Below, in pieces: positions 26,688 through 36,300 of a stretch of 64,000 nucleotides of DNA. The translations under genes and the position numbers were made by a program. Below the pieces are notes generated by a model. That model saw only the letters and a program-made list of their open reading frames with translations. It made no database searches and was not told the DNA's origin. The stretch's first letter is position 1. Every line of letters begins with the position of its first letter. This DNA comes from Nocardioides sp. HDW12B (GTDB lineage Bacteria; Actinomycetota; Actinomycetes; Propionibacteriales; Nocardioidaceae): positions 3,472,001 through 3,536,000 of the forward strand of contig NZ_CP049867.1 of the NCBI RefSeq assembly GCF_011299595.1, given 5' to 3'.

Positions 26688-28168
26688 CGGATCACGTCCG
26701 GTCCGAGCTCGTCGTCGTCGATCCACGCGTCCTCGTCGGCCAGCAGCATCGAGCGACGGTGGCCGTCCTCGTCCTCGTGCGCGCCCTGACCGCCTCGGCC
26801 CCCGGTGCCGGCCGCACCGGCCGCGCCGGCTGCTCCCCGGGCGGCGCCTCCGCGTCCGCCGGTGGTCGTCCCGGCCACGCCGGCCGCCCCGCGGCCACCG
26901 GCCGCGCCGGCCGCGCCGCCGCGACCGCCGGCTGCACCTGCGGAGCCGGGGGCCATGCCGCCCCGGGCGCCGCCGGCCGTCGAGGTGCCGGTGGTGCTCG
27001 CCGGGACCATGGTGCCGCCGCGGGCTCCCGCGGCGCTCGAGCCGGTGGTCCCTCCAGCGCCGCTGGTGACACCGGTGCCGGCAGCTCCGGCGGGGAGTGC
27101 ACCGCTGCGCCCGACCGTGCCTGCGAGACCGGACCGCGCACTGGCGCCGATCGCGCCGCCACGACCGGCCGCCGAGCTGCCGCTCGTGCCGGCGACGGCG
27201 GTCGAGCTCAGGGCCCCCGCCGCCCGGGCTCCGAGCAGGCCTCGACTGCCACCCTTGAGGACCCCCAGCGCGCCGGCGCCCGCGGCGACGCCGCCGAGGC
27301 CGATGCCGGGCGATCCGCCCGTGGCACCGATCGCGGACCCGCCGGTGGAGGCCGCCCCCGAGCCGAGGCCGGTGGTGCCACCGAGGTCCGTGGTGCCGCC
27401 GATCTGTCCGTCGGCGGTGACGCCGGTCGCCGGCGTCGAGCCGATGGCGGGGACGTTGGCGCCGTTGCCCGAGCCGAGGACCAGGACGCTGTCGAGGCCG
27501 CCCCGACCGCCGCCGGTGACCGCGCGCACGCCGGAGGCGGTGGAGTAGGTGCCCACCGGACCCGCGTAGGTCGAGGAGGAGCCGGAGCCGCCGCCGGTCC
27601 CCCCGGTGCCGCCACCGCCGCCACCCGTGCCGCCACCGCCGCCGCCACCGCCGCCACCGCCGCTGCCCTCGCGCTGGGAGGCCGCGGAGATGTCGCCGTT
27701 GACGCTCTCCATGCTCGTGGTCATCTCGGCGTAGGCCTCCTGCGCCGCCGACTCCCGGGCGTTCGCCGCCTGGTTGCGCTGCGCGTTCAGCTTGATGTAG
27801 CGGACCTCCTCGTCCGCAGCCGCGTCGGCGCCGGGCGCGGTCGGCGAGGGCGGGACGGGCGGCAGGTTCGCGTACGCCGACTTCGCGGTCCGCAGCGTGG
27901 AGGCAGCCGTGGTGAGCGCGGACGAGGCCGCGTTCATCCGGGAGCTGAAGTCCTGGGTGCGTTCGGCCAGGCCGTCGAAGGCGGTCGTCGCCGCCGTGGC
28001 GTCGCGCCCCTGCCAGTCCGCGGCGATCGCCGTGCTCGCCGAGCGGAGTGCCTCACTGACGTCTCCCAGGCCGGTCGACGCCTTCTTCCACGCGGTCGCG
28101 GCGCTGTCGATCTGACCCGGCTCCGCCGACTCGACCCTGGCGAGCTTCTGCTCGTTCGGTCCTGCCAT
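26684..28168 (-). CDS. WXG-domain, Gly/Ala-rich PPE-like ESX protein
   Basis: 494 aa. Residues about 15-165 form a helical WXG100-like domain with the turn ADWQGRD (W52-G54) and further helices. Then comes a poly-Gly run and a 280-residue Gly/Ala/Thr-rich region without predicted fold. It ends with an acidic motif (EDAWIDDDELGPDVIR) resembling the conserved C-termini of PPE-like proteins in other actinobacterial T7SS loci. ATGA overlap with eccD. It could be a secreted surface protein or a structural component. Confidence 0.8.
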   Translation of the reverse strand: MAGPNEQKLARVESAEPGQIDSAATAWKKASTGLGDVSEALRSASTAIAADWQGRDATAATTAFDGLAERTQDFSSRMNAASSALTTAASTLRTAKSAYANLPPVPPSPTAPGADAAADEEVRYIKLNAQRNQAANARESAAQEAYAEMTTSMESVNGDISAASQREGSGGGGGGGGGGGTGGGGGGTGGTGGGSGSSSTYAGPVGTYSTASGVRAVTGGGRGGLDSVLVLGSGNGANVPAIGSTPATGVTADGQIGGTTDLGGTTGLGSGAASTGGSAIGATGGSPGIGLGGVAAGAGALGVLKGGSRGLLGARAAGALSSTAVAGTSGSSAAGRGGAIGASARSGLAGTVGRSGALPAGAAGTGVTSGAGGTTGSSAAGARGGTMVPASTTGTSTAGGARGGMAPGSAGAAGGRGGAAGAAGGRGAAGVAGTTTGGRGGAARGAAGAAGAAGTGGRGGQGAHEDEDGHRRSMLLADEDAWIDDDELGPDVIR

Positions 28169-28189
28169 GTCCCTGACTCCCCTCGTGTC

Positions 28190-29572
28190 CTACGCGTTCG
28201 TCCTGGTGGTGCTGCCCGAGCCGCCGGACCGTCGTGCCAGCACGACGCCTCCCGCTGCCAGCAGCAGTGCGACGCCGCCGCCGAGCAGCCACGGCAGGGC
28301 CGAGCTGCTTCCGTCGTCGCCCGCCTGCGCGGGTGCTCCGGTGGCCTCGGCCGTGGTCTCGCTCCCGTCCTCGCTGCTCGCCTCCGGCTCGCCGGTGGTG
28401 TCCCCCGCGTCGGCCTCGGCGTCGGCTCCGTCGTCGGCCTGGCCGTAGACCGACATCGGGTAGGTGTCGATCACCCGCTGCGGGTTGCCCTCCATCAGCG
28501 GGTTCTCGTCCGGCCACCCGGTCGGGTCGTTGGCGAGCATGTTGCGCAGCGAGACGACGCCGAACCCGACCGCGTCCGAGTAGGCGAACTCCTCCGGCTC
28601 GGCGTCGAAGTGGATGAGGTGCTGGATCAGCTGGTTCCCCGTGGCCTCGGGGTACTTCGACCGCACCAGGGCCAACGCCCCGGCGACGATCGCCGTCGCG
28701 GGCGAGGTCCCGTCCTGGGGCTCGCCGGCGACGAAGCGGTCGCCCTTCCAGGTGTAGCCGGGGACGCCGACTCCGGGCGCCGCGATCGTCGGGTAGCCGC
28801 GGTACTTGCCGAGGCTGCGGTAGGGCAGCGGGTTGGCGTCCCACGGCCGGGCCTGGTCGTCGAGCGCCATCACCGCGACCCAGCCGGCGTGCGCCGCCGG
28901 GAAGTCCATCATCCCTCGGTTGACCGAGTCCTCGTAGTCGCCTGCGGACGCCACGGCGACACCACCCAGCTCCTCCACGTCACGCTGCAGCTGGTCCCAC
29001 CCGGTGGCGAGGTTGCCGAGCGACAGGCTCAGGATCGGGCCGCCCTCGACGCCGCGGACGGCCTGGCCCAGGATCTCGAGCATCTCGACCTTGCAGGAGA
29101 TCCCCGGCGAGTTGGGGTCGGCGTCGAGGGTGAAGTACTGCAGCTCGGCGTCCGGCGCGATGCCGGCGATGCCGCCGCCCGCGGACCCGCTGCCGCGTCC
29201 GGTCCCGGCCACCAGCGAGGCCATCCAGGTGCCGTGCTCGGCGTCGGGGACGCGGTTGCTCTCCATCTGCTCGCCCAGGCAGCCCTGGCGCAGCTCGAGG
29301 CTCGACCCCTCCAGGGCCGGGACCGTGGCGTCGATCGAGCCGTCGGCCATGATGACGGTCGCGCCCTCACCGGTGGTCTCCTCGTGCGCCTCCGGCACCC
29401 CGAGCGCCTCGAACCACCAGCTGGCGCCCGGGCTGCTCGCGGCGTCGGCCGGCGTCGGTGCCACCAGGGCGAGGCCCGCTGCCGCCGTCGCGCAGGCCAG
29501 TACGCCGGCCCCGACGCGCCGGGCGCGACGGGGGGGCGGTGACGAGGTCGACGAGGGGGGCACCGGGATCAC
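28190..29572 (-). CDS. Second mycosin-like S8 serine protease
   Basis: 460 aa from the GTG at 29572, 4 nt after the upstream stop. Longer in-frame starts overlap that gene. A signal segment (about 20-44) leads to a subtilase domain: candidate Asp77 in VIMADGSID (order ADGS rather than DSG/DTG), His113 (AEHGTWMASLVAG) and Ser290 (DGTSPATAIVAG). A long acidic Glu/Asp/Thr-rich linker precedes the C-terminal membrane helix (LPWLLGGGVALLLAAGGVVL) and basic tail. Topology is that of MycP. With the eccB-linked copy, this locus has two mycosins. Confidence 0.85.
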   Translation of the reverse strand: MIPVPPSSTSSPPPRRARRVGAGVLACATAAAGLALVAPTPADAASSPGASWWFEALGVPEAHEETTGEGATVIMADGSIDATVPALEGSSLELRQGCLGEQMESNRVPDAEHGTWMASLVAGTGRGSGSAGGGIAGIAPDAELQYFTLDADPNSPGISCKVEMLEILGQAVRGVEGGPILSLSLGNLATGWDQLQRDVEELGGVAVASAGDYEDSVNRGMMDFPAAHAGWVAVMALDDQARPWDANPLPYRSLGKYRGYPTIAAPGVGVPGYTWKGDRFVAGEPQDGTSPATAIVAGALALVRSKYPEATGNQLIQHLIHFDAEPEEFAYSDAVGFGVVSLRNMLANDPTGWPDENPLMEGNPQRVIDTYPMSVYGQADDGADAEADAGDTTGEPEASSEDGSETTAEATGAPAQAGDDGSSSALPWLLGGGVALLLAAGGVVLARRSGGSGSTTRTNA

Positions 29573-29576
29573 TGCG

Positions 29577-30326
29577 TCACTGGGCCTGGGTGCCCGAGCC
29601 GGACGACGGCAGGGCGGGCTCCAGCACGTCGATCGTGCCGTCGCCGTCGGCGTCGAAGGACGTGGCGATGGGAGTCGGGGCGGCATCGCCCTCGAACGTC
29701 GTGGTCGACGACTCCGTGCTCCCCGAGTCGTCCCCGGCGCCGTAGCTGTAGGTCTCCGGGGAGTCGGTGTTGCCGGTGGCCCCGTCGTTGCCCTCGGGAC
29801 GCTCACTGCCGGCGGGCGGCTCGGACCCCTCGCGCTGCTCGGCGGCGGGCGGCGGGTCGCCGAGCTCCTCGCGGTGCTCGGCGCCGGCGTTGTCGAAGTT
29901 CTGGTCGGCCTGCGACTGGTAGCCGCTCATCGACTCGTTGAGGCCGCTCAGGGCACCCTGGCCGGCGCGCTGGGCGTCGGCCGCCGACTGCTCGTCCGTG
30001 GCCTCGTGGGCGTTGCAGCTCGCCTCGATGTTGGCCGCGAAGGTCTCGAGGTCGGCGATGACGCCGTCGATGGTGTCCATGAAGACCTGGTGGGCGGCCT
30101 GGTGCTGCTGGCCGACGGTCTGGGCGATCGGCACCTGTCCGAACGCGGACGGGGCGAGGTCCAGCGCGCGGAAGTCGCTGGACTGGGACGTGGCGTTGTC
30201 CTGCATCGCGGCCATGTTGTCGCGCGCGATGCGTCGGATCGCCTCGATCGTGATCTCGATCTGTCCCGAGACTGCTCCGGCCGGGATGTCGGTGCTGCCA
30301 CCGCCACCGGAATCTGCGTTCACCAT
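29577..30326 (-). CDS. ESX-associated helical protein with C-terminal EF-hand loop
   Basis: 249 aa. Residues 15-150 are helical, hydrophilic and Ala/Gln-rich with no WXG turn, resembling long ESX helical-bundle proteins. A disordered Pro/Glu/Ser/Thr region follows. Near the end, residues 225-236 read DADGDGTIDVLE, a canonical EF-hand calcium loop: Asp at 1, 3 and 5, Gly6, Ile8, Glu12. No membrane segment or signal peptide is present, so export would be through the T7SS. It lies between the WXG100 pair and the second mycosin. Role unknown. Confidence 0.75.
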   Translation of the reverse strand: MVNADSGGGGSTDIPAGAVSGQIEITIEAIRRIARDNMAAMQDNATSQSSDFRALDLAPSAFGQVPIAQTVGQQHQAAHQVFMDTIDGVIADLETFAANIEASCNAHEATDEQSAADAQRAGQGALSGLNESMSGYQSQADQNFDNAGAEHREELGDPPPAAEQREGSEPPAGSERPEGNDGATGNTDSPETYSYGAGDDSGSTESSTTTFEGDAAPTPIATSFDADGDGTIDVLEPALPSSGSGTQAQ

Positions 30327-30509
30327 GCCTGTCGGCCCCCGATCTCCCCGTCGTGTGTGCTGCTCAGCCGTGTGCTGCTCGGGGCCCTGACCCTCCCGGG
30401 CCCCGGACGCCGCTCACGGGTCGGGACGACCGAGGTCGTCCCGACCCGCGCGGCAGGTCGTACGTCGTGCTGGGCGCGCGCGGCTGGAGCCACGGCACCC
30501 GGGCGGGGC

Positions 30510-30806
30510 TCAGCCCCAGCGCGCGGTGTTCTGGCTCTCGGTCGCCTGGTAGTCGCTGTTGGACGACGTGACGGCGGTGCCGATCTCGGCCAGCAGGGCC
30601 TTCATGTCGGCCATCGCGGTGTCCCACTTGGCCTTGGCGACCTGGTACGAGTTGGACGCCTCACCGGTCCAGTCCGAGCGCAGCGGCGCCAGCTCGGACT
30701 CGAGGGCGTCGAGACGACCCTCGATCTGGTTGGCCTGCGACTGGATGTCAGCCGCCGCCGCGTCGAGGCTGCCGAAGTTGACCTTCAGCTCTCCTGCTCC
30801 ACTCAT
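30510..30806 (-). CDS. WXG100 family ESX protein (EsxA/EsxB-like), second of pair
   Basis: 98 aa. A two-helix hairpin with the turn SDWTGEA (W46-T-G48), and the C-terminal secretion motif YxxxD/E as YQATE (Y87 to E91). These are the hallmarks of small ESX substrates exported as a folded helical dimer. The ATG is preceded by GAGGGGAAA. It lies 52 bp after the other WXG100 gene, and the two products probably dimerise. Confidence 0.92.
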   Translation of the reverse strand: MSGAGELKVNFGSLDAAAADIQSQANQIEGRLDALESELAPLRSDWTGEASNSYQVAKAKWDTAMADMKALLAEIGTAVTSSNSDYQATESQNTARWG

Positions 30807-30858
30807 GTTCTGTTTCCCCTCGTGCGTGTGTGAAAAGTCGGGTGGGTGTCGGAGCCGG

Positions 30859-31170
30859 TCAGCCGAGGCGGCCGGACAGCTTCGAGAAGGTCGAGGACTG
30901 CGACTCGTCGTTGGCGTTGTAGACCTGCTCGGACGAGCGCAGGTTCGCCTCGAACTCGTTGAGCGCCGACGTGATCTTGCGGGCGTCCTCGTCCCAGCGC
31001 GTCATCACCTGCTGGAAGGCGCTCGAGCCCGCTCCGCGCCACTGGGCGCCGATGCCGGCGAGCTTGCCCCGCAGGCTGCCCAGCTGCTGGTCCAGGTCGC
31101 CACGTGCCGACGAGACCATCTGAGCACCCTTGGTGAGTGACTGATCCTGCTTTGAAACCTCTCCAGCCAT
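30859..31170 (-). CDS. WXG100 family ESX protein (EsxB/EsxA-like), first of pair
   Basis: 103 aa. The turn is AQWRGAG (W44-R-G46) and the tail carries YNAND, fitting YxxxD/E. The ATG at 31170 follows a perfect AAGGAGG ribosome site, the strongest in the T7SS run, as expected for an abundant substrate. The longer upstream frame lacks this. It heads the substrate operon behind a candidate promoter with two palindromes. Confidence 0.93.
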   Translation of the reverse strand: MAGEVSKQDQSLTKGAQMVSSARGDLDQQLGSLRGKLAGIGAQWRGAGSSAFQQVMTRWDEDARKITSALNEFEANLRSSEQVYNANDESQSSTFSKLSGRLG

Positions 31171-31274
31171 GTGGCCAGCCTCCTTGTCGATCCCCCGCCG
31201 TGGCGTGTCCGGTGCCACGATCGAGACTTGTCCCCAGCCGGTCGGCAGGCGACTCGCGTTCCTCTATCAGTTAA

Positions 31275-31334
31275 CCCTGGAATCCCGTCCAGGGCGGCGA
31301 TTTGACCCTAAATCGAAAGTCCCGATCTGGACAA
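31275..31334 (-). promoter_or_regulatory. Candidate promoter and operators of the esx substrate operon
   Basis: On the minus strand TTGTCC (31329-31334) and TAGGGT (31305-31310) are spaced by 18 bp. A perfect inverted repeat CGATTT-N6-AAATCG (31298-31315) covers the -10 box, and a second CCCTGG-N8-CCAGGG (31275-31294) lies just downstream. The stretch is clearly AT-richer than its surroundings. Repressor binding is inferred, not shown. Confidence 0.45.
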
Positions 31335-31420
31335 ATCACAGTGCCGCACGTCCTAGATTCCCGCGCCGGCGGCACCCGAAACGCTGCGGGGACGGTTGAC
31401 GCGTCATGTGTCGGGCGGGG

Positions 31421-33007
31421 TCACGACACCAGCGAGCGCACGGCGCCGAAGATGCCCGAGGCCAGTGGCACCGCGGCGACGACGAGGACCACCGCGAGCG
31501 CCTCGCAGACGTCGGCCAGCCGGGCCCACCACACCGAGCGCCAGCCCTGCCCGAGGGCCAGCCCGACCGAGACGGTGAGGGCGCCCAGCGCGCCGCCGAC
31601 CGCGAAGATCCACCAGGTGGCGCGGGGGTCACCCACGTCGAGCAGCGTGAGCCCGGTCCAGGCCGCGACGACGCCGGCACTCAGCCGGAGCGCGAGCCGC
31701 GGCACGCGGGCGCGGACCGAGCGGGCCACGAGCGCGAGGGCCGCCGCCCCCAGCAGCACCATGGCCACGCGCGAGACACCGAGCACGTCGAGCTCCGCGT
31801 CGCGGACCAGGAGCGCGCCCCCGACGACGACCACGGCGCTGATGACCACGGTGCCCGACGTCATCAGCCGCTGACCCCGACGGACCACCGCGGCCACCCC
31901 GTCGGGACGCACGATGACCCTCTTGCGCCGGCTGCCCCGTGGTTGCTCACGGGCCGACCACGCCGTGTTCTGCAGCCGGTCGAGGTCGAGCAGCGCCTCG
32001 TCCGGCACGTCCACGACGAGGTAGGGCAGCAGGCGCGCGGCGACCACCGCGGCGCCGTACGCGATCGCGAGCAGCGAGAGCACCGACGACCCGAGCAGCA
32101 GGAGCAGGAGCGTGAGCCCGCTCAGCGTGGCGCCGACGACGAGCGCGACGTCGGTCAGCTCCTCCTCCTCCTGGCTCAGCCAGGCACGGGCGACGGCCGC
32201 GGCGCCGGTGGCGCACAGTGCCGCCACCGCGAGGCCGAGGAGCAGCCCGCCCGTCTCGTCGGAGTAGCCGGCCGTGAAGCCTGCCGCCGCGGCGAAGGCA
32301 GGGCTGGCGGCCGCCCGCAGTCGACCCCCGATCTGCGAGGTGCGCAGCGGGAAGGCCGTGGCCAGCGCGGCGAGGACGAAGAACGCGGCGCAGCCCAGTC
32401 GCTGGGACGCCGATCCCTGCACGGCCACCACGGCGGCCGAGCCGACGGCACAGACGGCGCCCATCCCCAGCGTCGCACCGGACGTCACGCCCGTACGGCG
32501 TGCGCGGCGTGCGTCGGCGGCGCCTGCTCGCTCCGCCTCTGTGGGGGCCGGGACCGCGGAGGCCCCGGGCCGGGACGGGTCAGCGGGGGCGGGGTCGCCC
32601 GAGCGGTCACGGGCGCGCGTGCTCGCCGCGCGGCCCGCGCGTCCTCCGGCTCCGCCGGCACCGGCTCCCGTGGTCGTCAGGACCACCGGGGCGTCGGGAC
32701 GCGGTCCCGGTGTGCCCACGCCGGGCGTCTGCGGGGCGGCGGGGGTCACGCCGCCGTCGGCCACGATCAGCACGTCGCCGTGCTCCACGCCGAGCTGCTG
32801 GAGCTCCTGGTCGGCATCCAGCGGGTGCCCCGAGGCCGTGACGAGGCCCGCTCCGGCCGGTCGCGACGAGCCGACGTACGCGGCGTACTCGTCGGTCAGC
32901 TCGGTCGCGGTCATCCACCACGGGACGACCAGGTCCGCCGTCCCGTCCGGGCCGACCACCGTCACCCGGACCGAGGACCGTGCCACCGCCTGGGCATCGG
33001 TGCTCAC
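31421..33007 (-). CDS. eccD: Type VII secretion integral membrane protein EccD (copy 1)
   Basis: 528 aa from the GTG at 33007. The ubiquitin-like N-terminus (SVRVTVVGPDGTADLVVPWW, ending HGDVLIVADGG) is followed by a long Pro/Ala-rich linker and about eleven membrane helices. It clearly belongs to EccD, not EccE, because of the YukD-type domain. Its middle (residues about 320-370) holds a charged loop with RKRVIVR. It is divergent from eccC by 294 bp and upstream of the substrate genes. Compared with copy 2 it has a much longer linker. Confidence 0.88.
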   Translation of the reverse strand: MSTDAQAVARSSVRVTVVGPDGTADLVVPWWMTATELTDEYAAYVGSSRPAGAGLVTASGHPLDADQELQQLGVEHGDVLIVADGGVTPAAPQTPGVGTPGPRPDAPVVLTTTGAGAGGAGGRAGRAASTRARDRSGDPAPADPSRPGASAVPAPTEAERAGAADARRARRTGVTSGATLGMGAVCAVGSAAVVAVQGSASQRLGCAAFFVLAALATAFPLRTSQIGGRLRAAASPAFAAAAGFTAGYSDETGGLLLGLAVAALCATGAAAVARAWLSQEEEELTDVALVVGATLSGLTLLLLLLGSSVLSLLAIAYGAAVVAARLLPYLVVDVPDEALLDLDRLQNTAWSAREQPRGSRRKRVIVRPDGVAAVVRRGQRLMTSGTVVISAVVVVGGALLVRDAELDVLGVSRVAMVLLGAAALALVARSVRARVPRLALRLSAGVVAAWTGLTLLDVGDPRATWWIFAVGGALGALTVSVGLALGQGWRSVWWARLADVCEALAVVLVVAAVPLASGIFGAVRSLVS

Positions 33008-33301
33008 CCCGCACCCCCGTCCTTCACTCGTCCACCTTCGTCGATCCGCCGATGTTCCGTCCGTCGAGCCGCCGGTCGCCGGGCCCCGACGGCCGGCCAC
33101 CACCTGCGTCAGCCGGTCCCCGCCGCCCGTCCGATGGGACGAAGCGGGCGCGGACGTCAGGTTTGCGTCCTACCATCGTGCACGAACCTGGAGTCCACTG
33201 TGTCCGGGTTGCGAAGAGTCGGCACGATGCGCCCCGCATCCGCCGGGACGCCCCTGCTTCCCGCGCGGGCCACGGCGCACGTCCTACGGGGAGGTCCACG
33301 C

Positions 33302-36300
33302 TTGTCCACCACGCTCAGCCACGGCAGCCGGCTCGACCCGCCGACGATGCCCGACGGGGAGCTGGTGCTGCAGGCACCCCCCGAGCTCGCCCCCAACGAG
33401 GGCGCCGGCGGTGCCCTGATGATGGCGCTCCCGATGCTCGGCAGCGTGGGCTCCATCGTCTTCATCTCCGCGGCGCAGCCGGGCGGCAAGAGCATGATCG
33501 CCGCCGGCATGTTCCTCGTCGCCACGCTGGGCTTCATCGGCGTGCAGATCGACCGCCAGCGCAAGCAGCGCAGCGCCAAGATCGGCGGCGCCCGCCGCGA
33601 GTACCTGCAGTACCTCGCCGGCGTCCGCAAGGTCGTCCGCGAGGCGGCCGACCAGCAGCGCCGCACGCTGCTGTGGCACCACCCCGCACCCGCCGCGCTG
33701 CCCGCCCTGGCCGAGGAGCGCCAGCGCCTGTGGGAGCGCGGTCCCGACCACGAGGACTTCCTGCTCACGCGCTACGGCCGCAGCCCCCAGGCCCTGGCCC
33801 TGCGTCTCGTGCCGCCGGAGACCGCGCCCGTCGAGCAGCTCGACCCGGTCGCCGCCTCGGCCCTGCACCGGCTGCTCGTCGTGCACCGCAACCAGCCCGA
33901 CCTGCCGGCCAAGGTCGACATGCAGGCCTTCAGCCGCATCGAGGTCACCGGCGACGAGGGCCCGGCCCGCGGGCTGGCGCGCGCCATGGTCTGCTCCGCC
34001 GCCGCCGCCCACCGTCCCGACGAGATGATCGTCGCGGTGCTGACCAACGACCAGAGCGTCGCCGCGTGGGAGTGGGCCAAGTGGCTCCCCCACGCGCAGA
34101 GCACCGAGGACGCCGACGCCATCGGCCCCAGCCGCATGGTCTGCGACAGCCTCGACGACCTCGCCGCGATGCTGCCCAAGGACCTCGTCGACCGTCCGCG
34201 CTTCGGCGCGGCCGGAGCCGCGGCCACGCCGCACCTGCTGCTCGTGGTCGACGGCGGCTCCCTGCCGCCCGGCAACCACCTGATCCCCGACGAGGGCGTC
34301 CACGGCGTCACCGTGCTCGACCTGCCCGAGCAGTGGGGCGAGCTCTCCGACCCCACCCGGCTCCGCCTGCACCTCGAGGGCGAGGCAACCGAGGACGGCA
34401 CCGTGCCGCTCACCGGCATCCAGGTCTACCGCGACCCCTTCCGCGCCCTCGGCGACCAGATGGACCTCGCCAGCGCCGAGGCCTTCGCCCGCCGCCTGGC
34501 CCCCCTCCACACCGTCCAGGGCCCGGCCCGCGAGGACTCGCTCAGCCGTGCCCCCGAGCTGCCCGACCTGCTCGGCCTGGCCGACGTCCGGACCTTCGAC
34601 CTCGACGCCGCGTGGCAGACCCGGCCCCAGCGCGACCGGCTGCGCGTGCCCGTCGGCATCGGCGACAGCGGCGGCCCGGTGCTCCTCGACATCAAGGAGT
34701 CCGCCCAGCAGGGCATGGGTCCGCACGGCCTCGTGATCGGCGCCACCGGCTCCGGCAAGTCGGAGTTCCTCCGCACCCTGGTGCTCGGTCTCGCGATGAC
34801 CCACTCCAGCGAGGTCCTCAACATGGTCCTCGTCGACTTCAAGGGCGGCGCGACCTTCGCCGGGCTCTCCGAGATGCCCCACGTCTCGGCCGTCATCACC
34901 AACCTCGAGAACGAGCTCACCCTCGTCGACCGCATGCAGGACGCGCTGTCGGGCGAGATGGTGCGCCGCCAGGAGCTGCTGCGCATCTCCGGCAACTACG
35001 CCTCGCTCAAGGACTACGAGAAGGCGCGCACCAGCGGCGAGGCCGAGCTCGACCCGCTGCCGAGCCTGTTCATCGTCGTCGACGAGTTCTCCGAGATGCT
35101 GTCGGCCAAGCCCGAGTTCATCGACCTCTTCGTCGCCATCGGCCGCCTCGGCCGCTCGCTCGGCATCCACCTGCTGCTGGCCTCTCAGCGGCTCGAGGAG
35201 GGTCGCCTGCGCGGCCTCGAGAGCCACCTGTCCTACCGCATCGGCCTGCGCACCTTCTCCGCGTCGGAGTCGCGGGCCGTCCTCGGGGTGCCGGACGCCT
35301 ACGAGCTGCCGTCGGTGCCGGGCCTGGGCTACCTCAAGCCCGACCAGTCCACGCTGCTGAAGTTCAAGGCCGCCTACGTCTCCGGTCCGCCGCCGCGCGT
35401 CGGCCGGGGCACCGTGAACCGCTCCTCGGGCGGCCTCCAGACCGTGATGCCCTTCTCGCTCGGCCACGTCCTCGCCCCGCACCAGGACGAGCCCGAGGAC
35501 CAGGTCGTCGAGGTCCGCAGCGGCTCGGAGGAGGCGGCCGACCACCGCTCCCTGCTCGACATCGCCGTCGACCGCATGGAGGGGCACGGCCCCGGCGCCC
35601 ACAAGGTGTGGCTGCCGCCGCTGGACGTGCCCGACACCCTCGACGAGCTCATGCCGGACCTCACCGAGGACCCCGAGCTCGGACTGGTCTCGCCGTCGTG
35701 GCGCGGACGCGGCGGGCTCGTCGTACCGCTCGGGACGGTGGACCGGCCGCGCGAGCAGCGCCGCGACACCCTGACGGTGAACCTCACCGGAGCCGGCGGG
35801 CACGTCGCCGTCGTCGGCGGGCCCCGCAGCGGCAAGAGCACGCTGCTGCGCACGGTGCTGACCAGCCTCGCGCTGACCACCACCCCGGCCGAGACCCAGT
35901 TCTACGTCCTCGACTTCGGCGGCGGCACCTTCGCGCCGCTGATCGACCTGCCGCACGTCGCCGGTGTCGCCACCCGCTCCGAGCCGGACGTCGTGCGCCG
36001 CATCTACGCCGAGGTGCTCGGCATCGTGGACAAGCGCGAGCGCTACTTCCGCTCCCAGGGCATCGACTCGATCGAGACCTACCGCTCACGCCGCGCCCAG
36101 GGCCGCGCCGACGACGGGTACGGCGACGTGTTCCTGTTCGTCGACGGCTGGAGCACGCTGCGCTCGGACTTCGACGAGCTGGAGATGGCGCTGCAGTCGC
36201 TCGCCCAGCGCGGCCTCACCTTCGGCCTGCACATCGTGGCCGGCGCTGCCCGGTGGGCCGACTTCCGCGCTGCCACCCGCGACGTCCTCGGCACCCGGCT

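Noticed and set aside
31421-33007. Reading this gene as EccE
   Set aside because: The N-terminal ubiquitin-like domain followed by about eleven helices is the EccD plan. EccE has two N-terminal helices and a soluble domain.
31406-33301. Very long upstream extension of eccC (frame open from 31406)
   Set aside because: The extension is antisense to the eccD copy 1 gene, is Arg/Pro/His-rich and family-less. The TTG at 33302 has a strong ribosome site and starts the EccC N-terminus.
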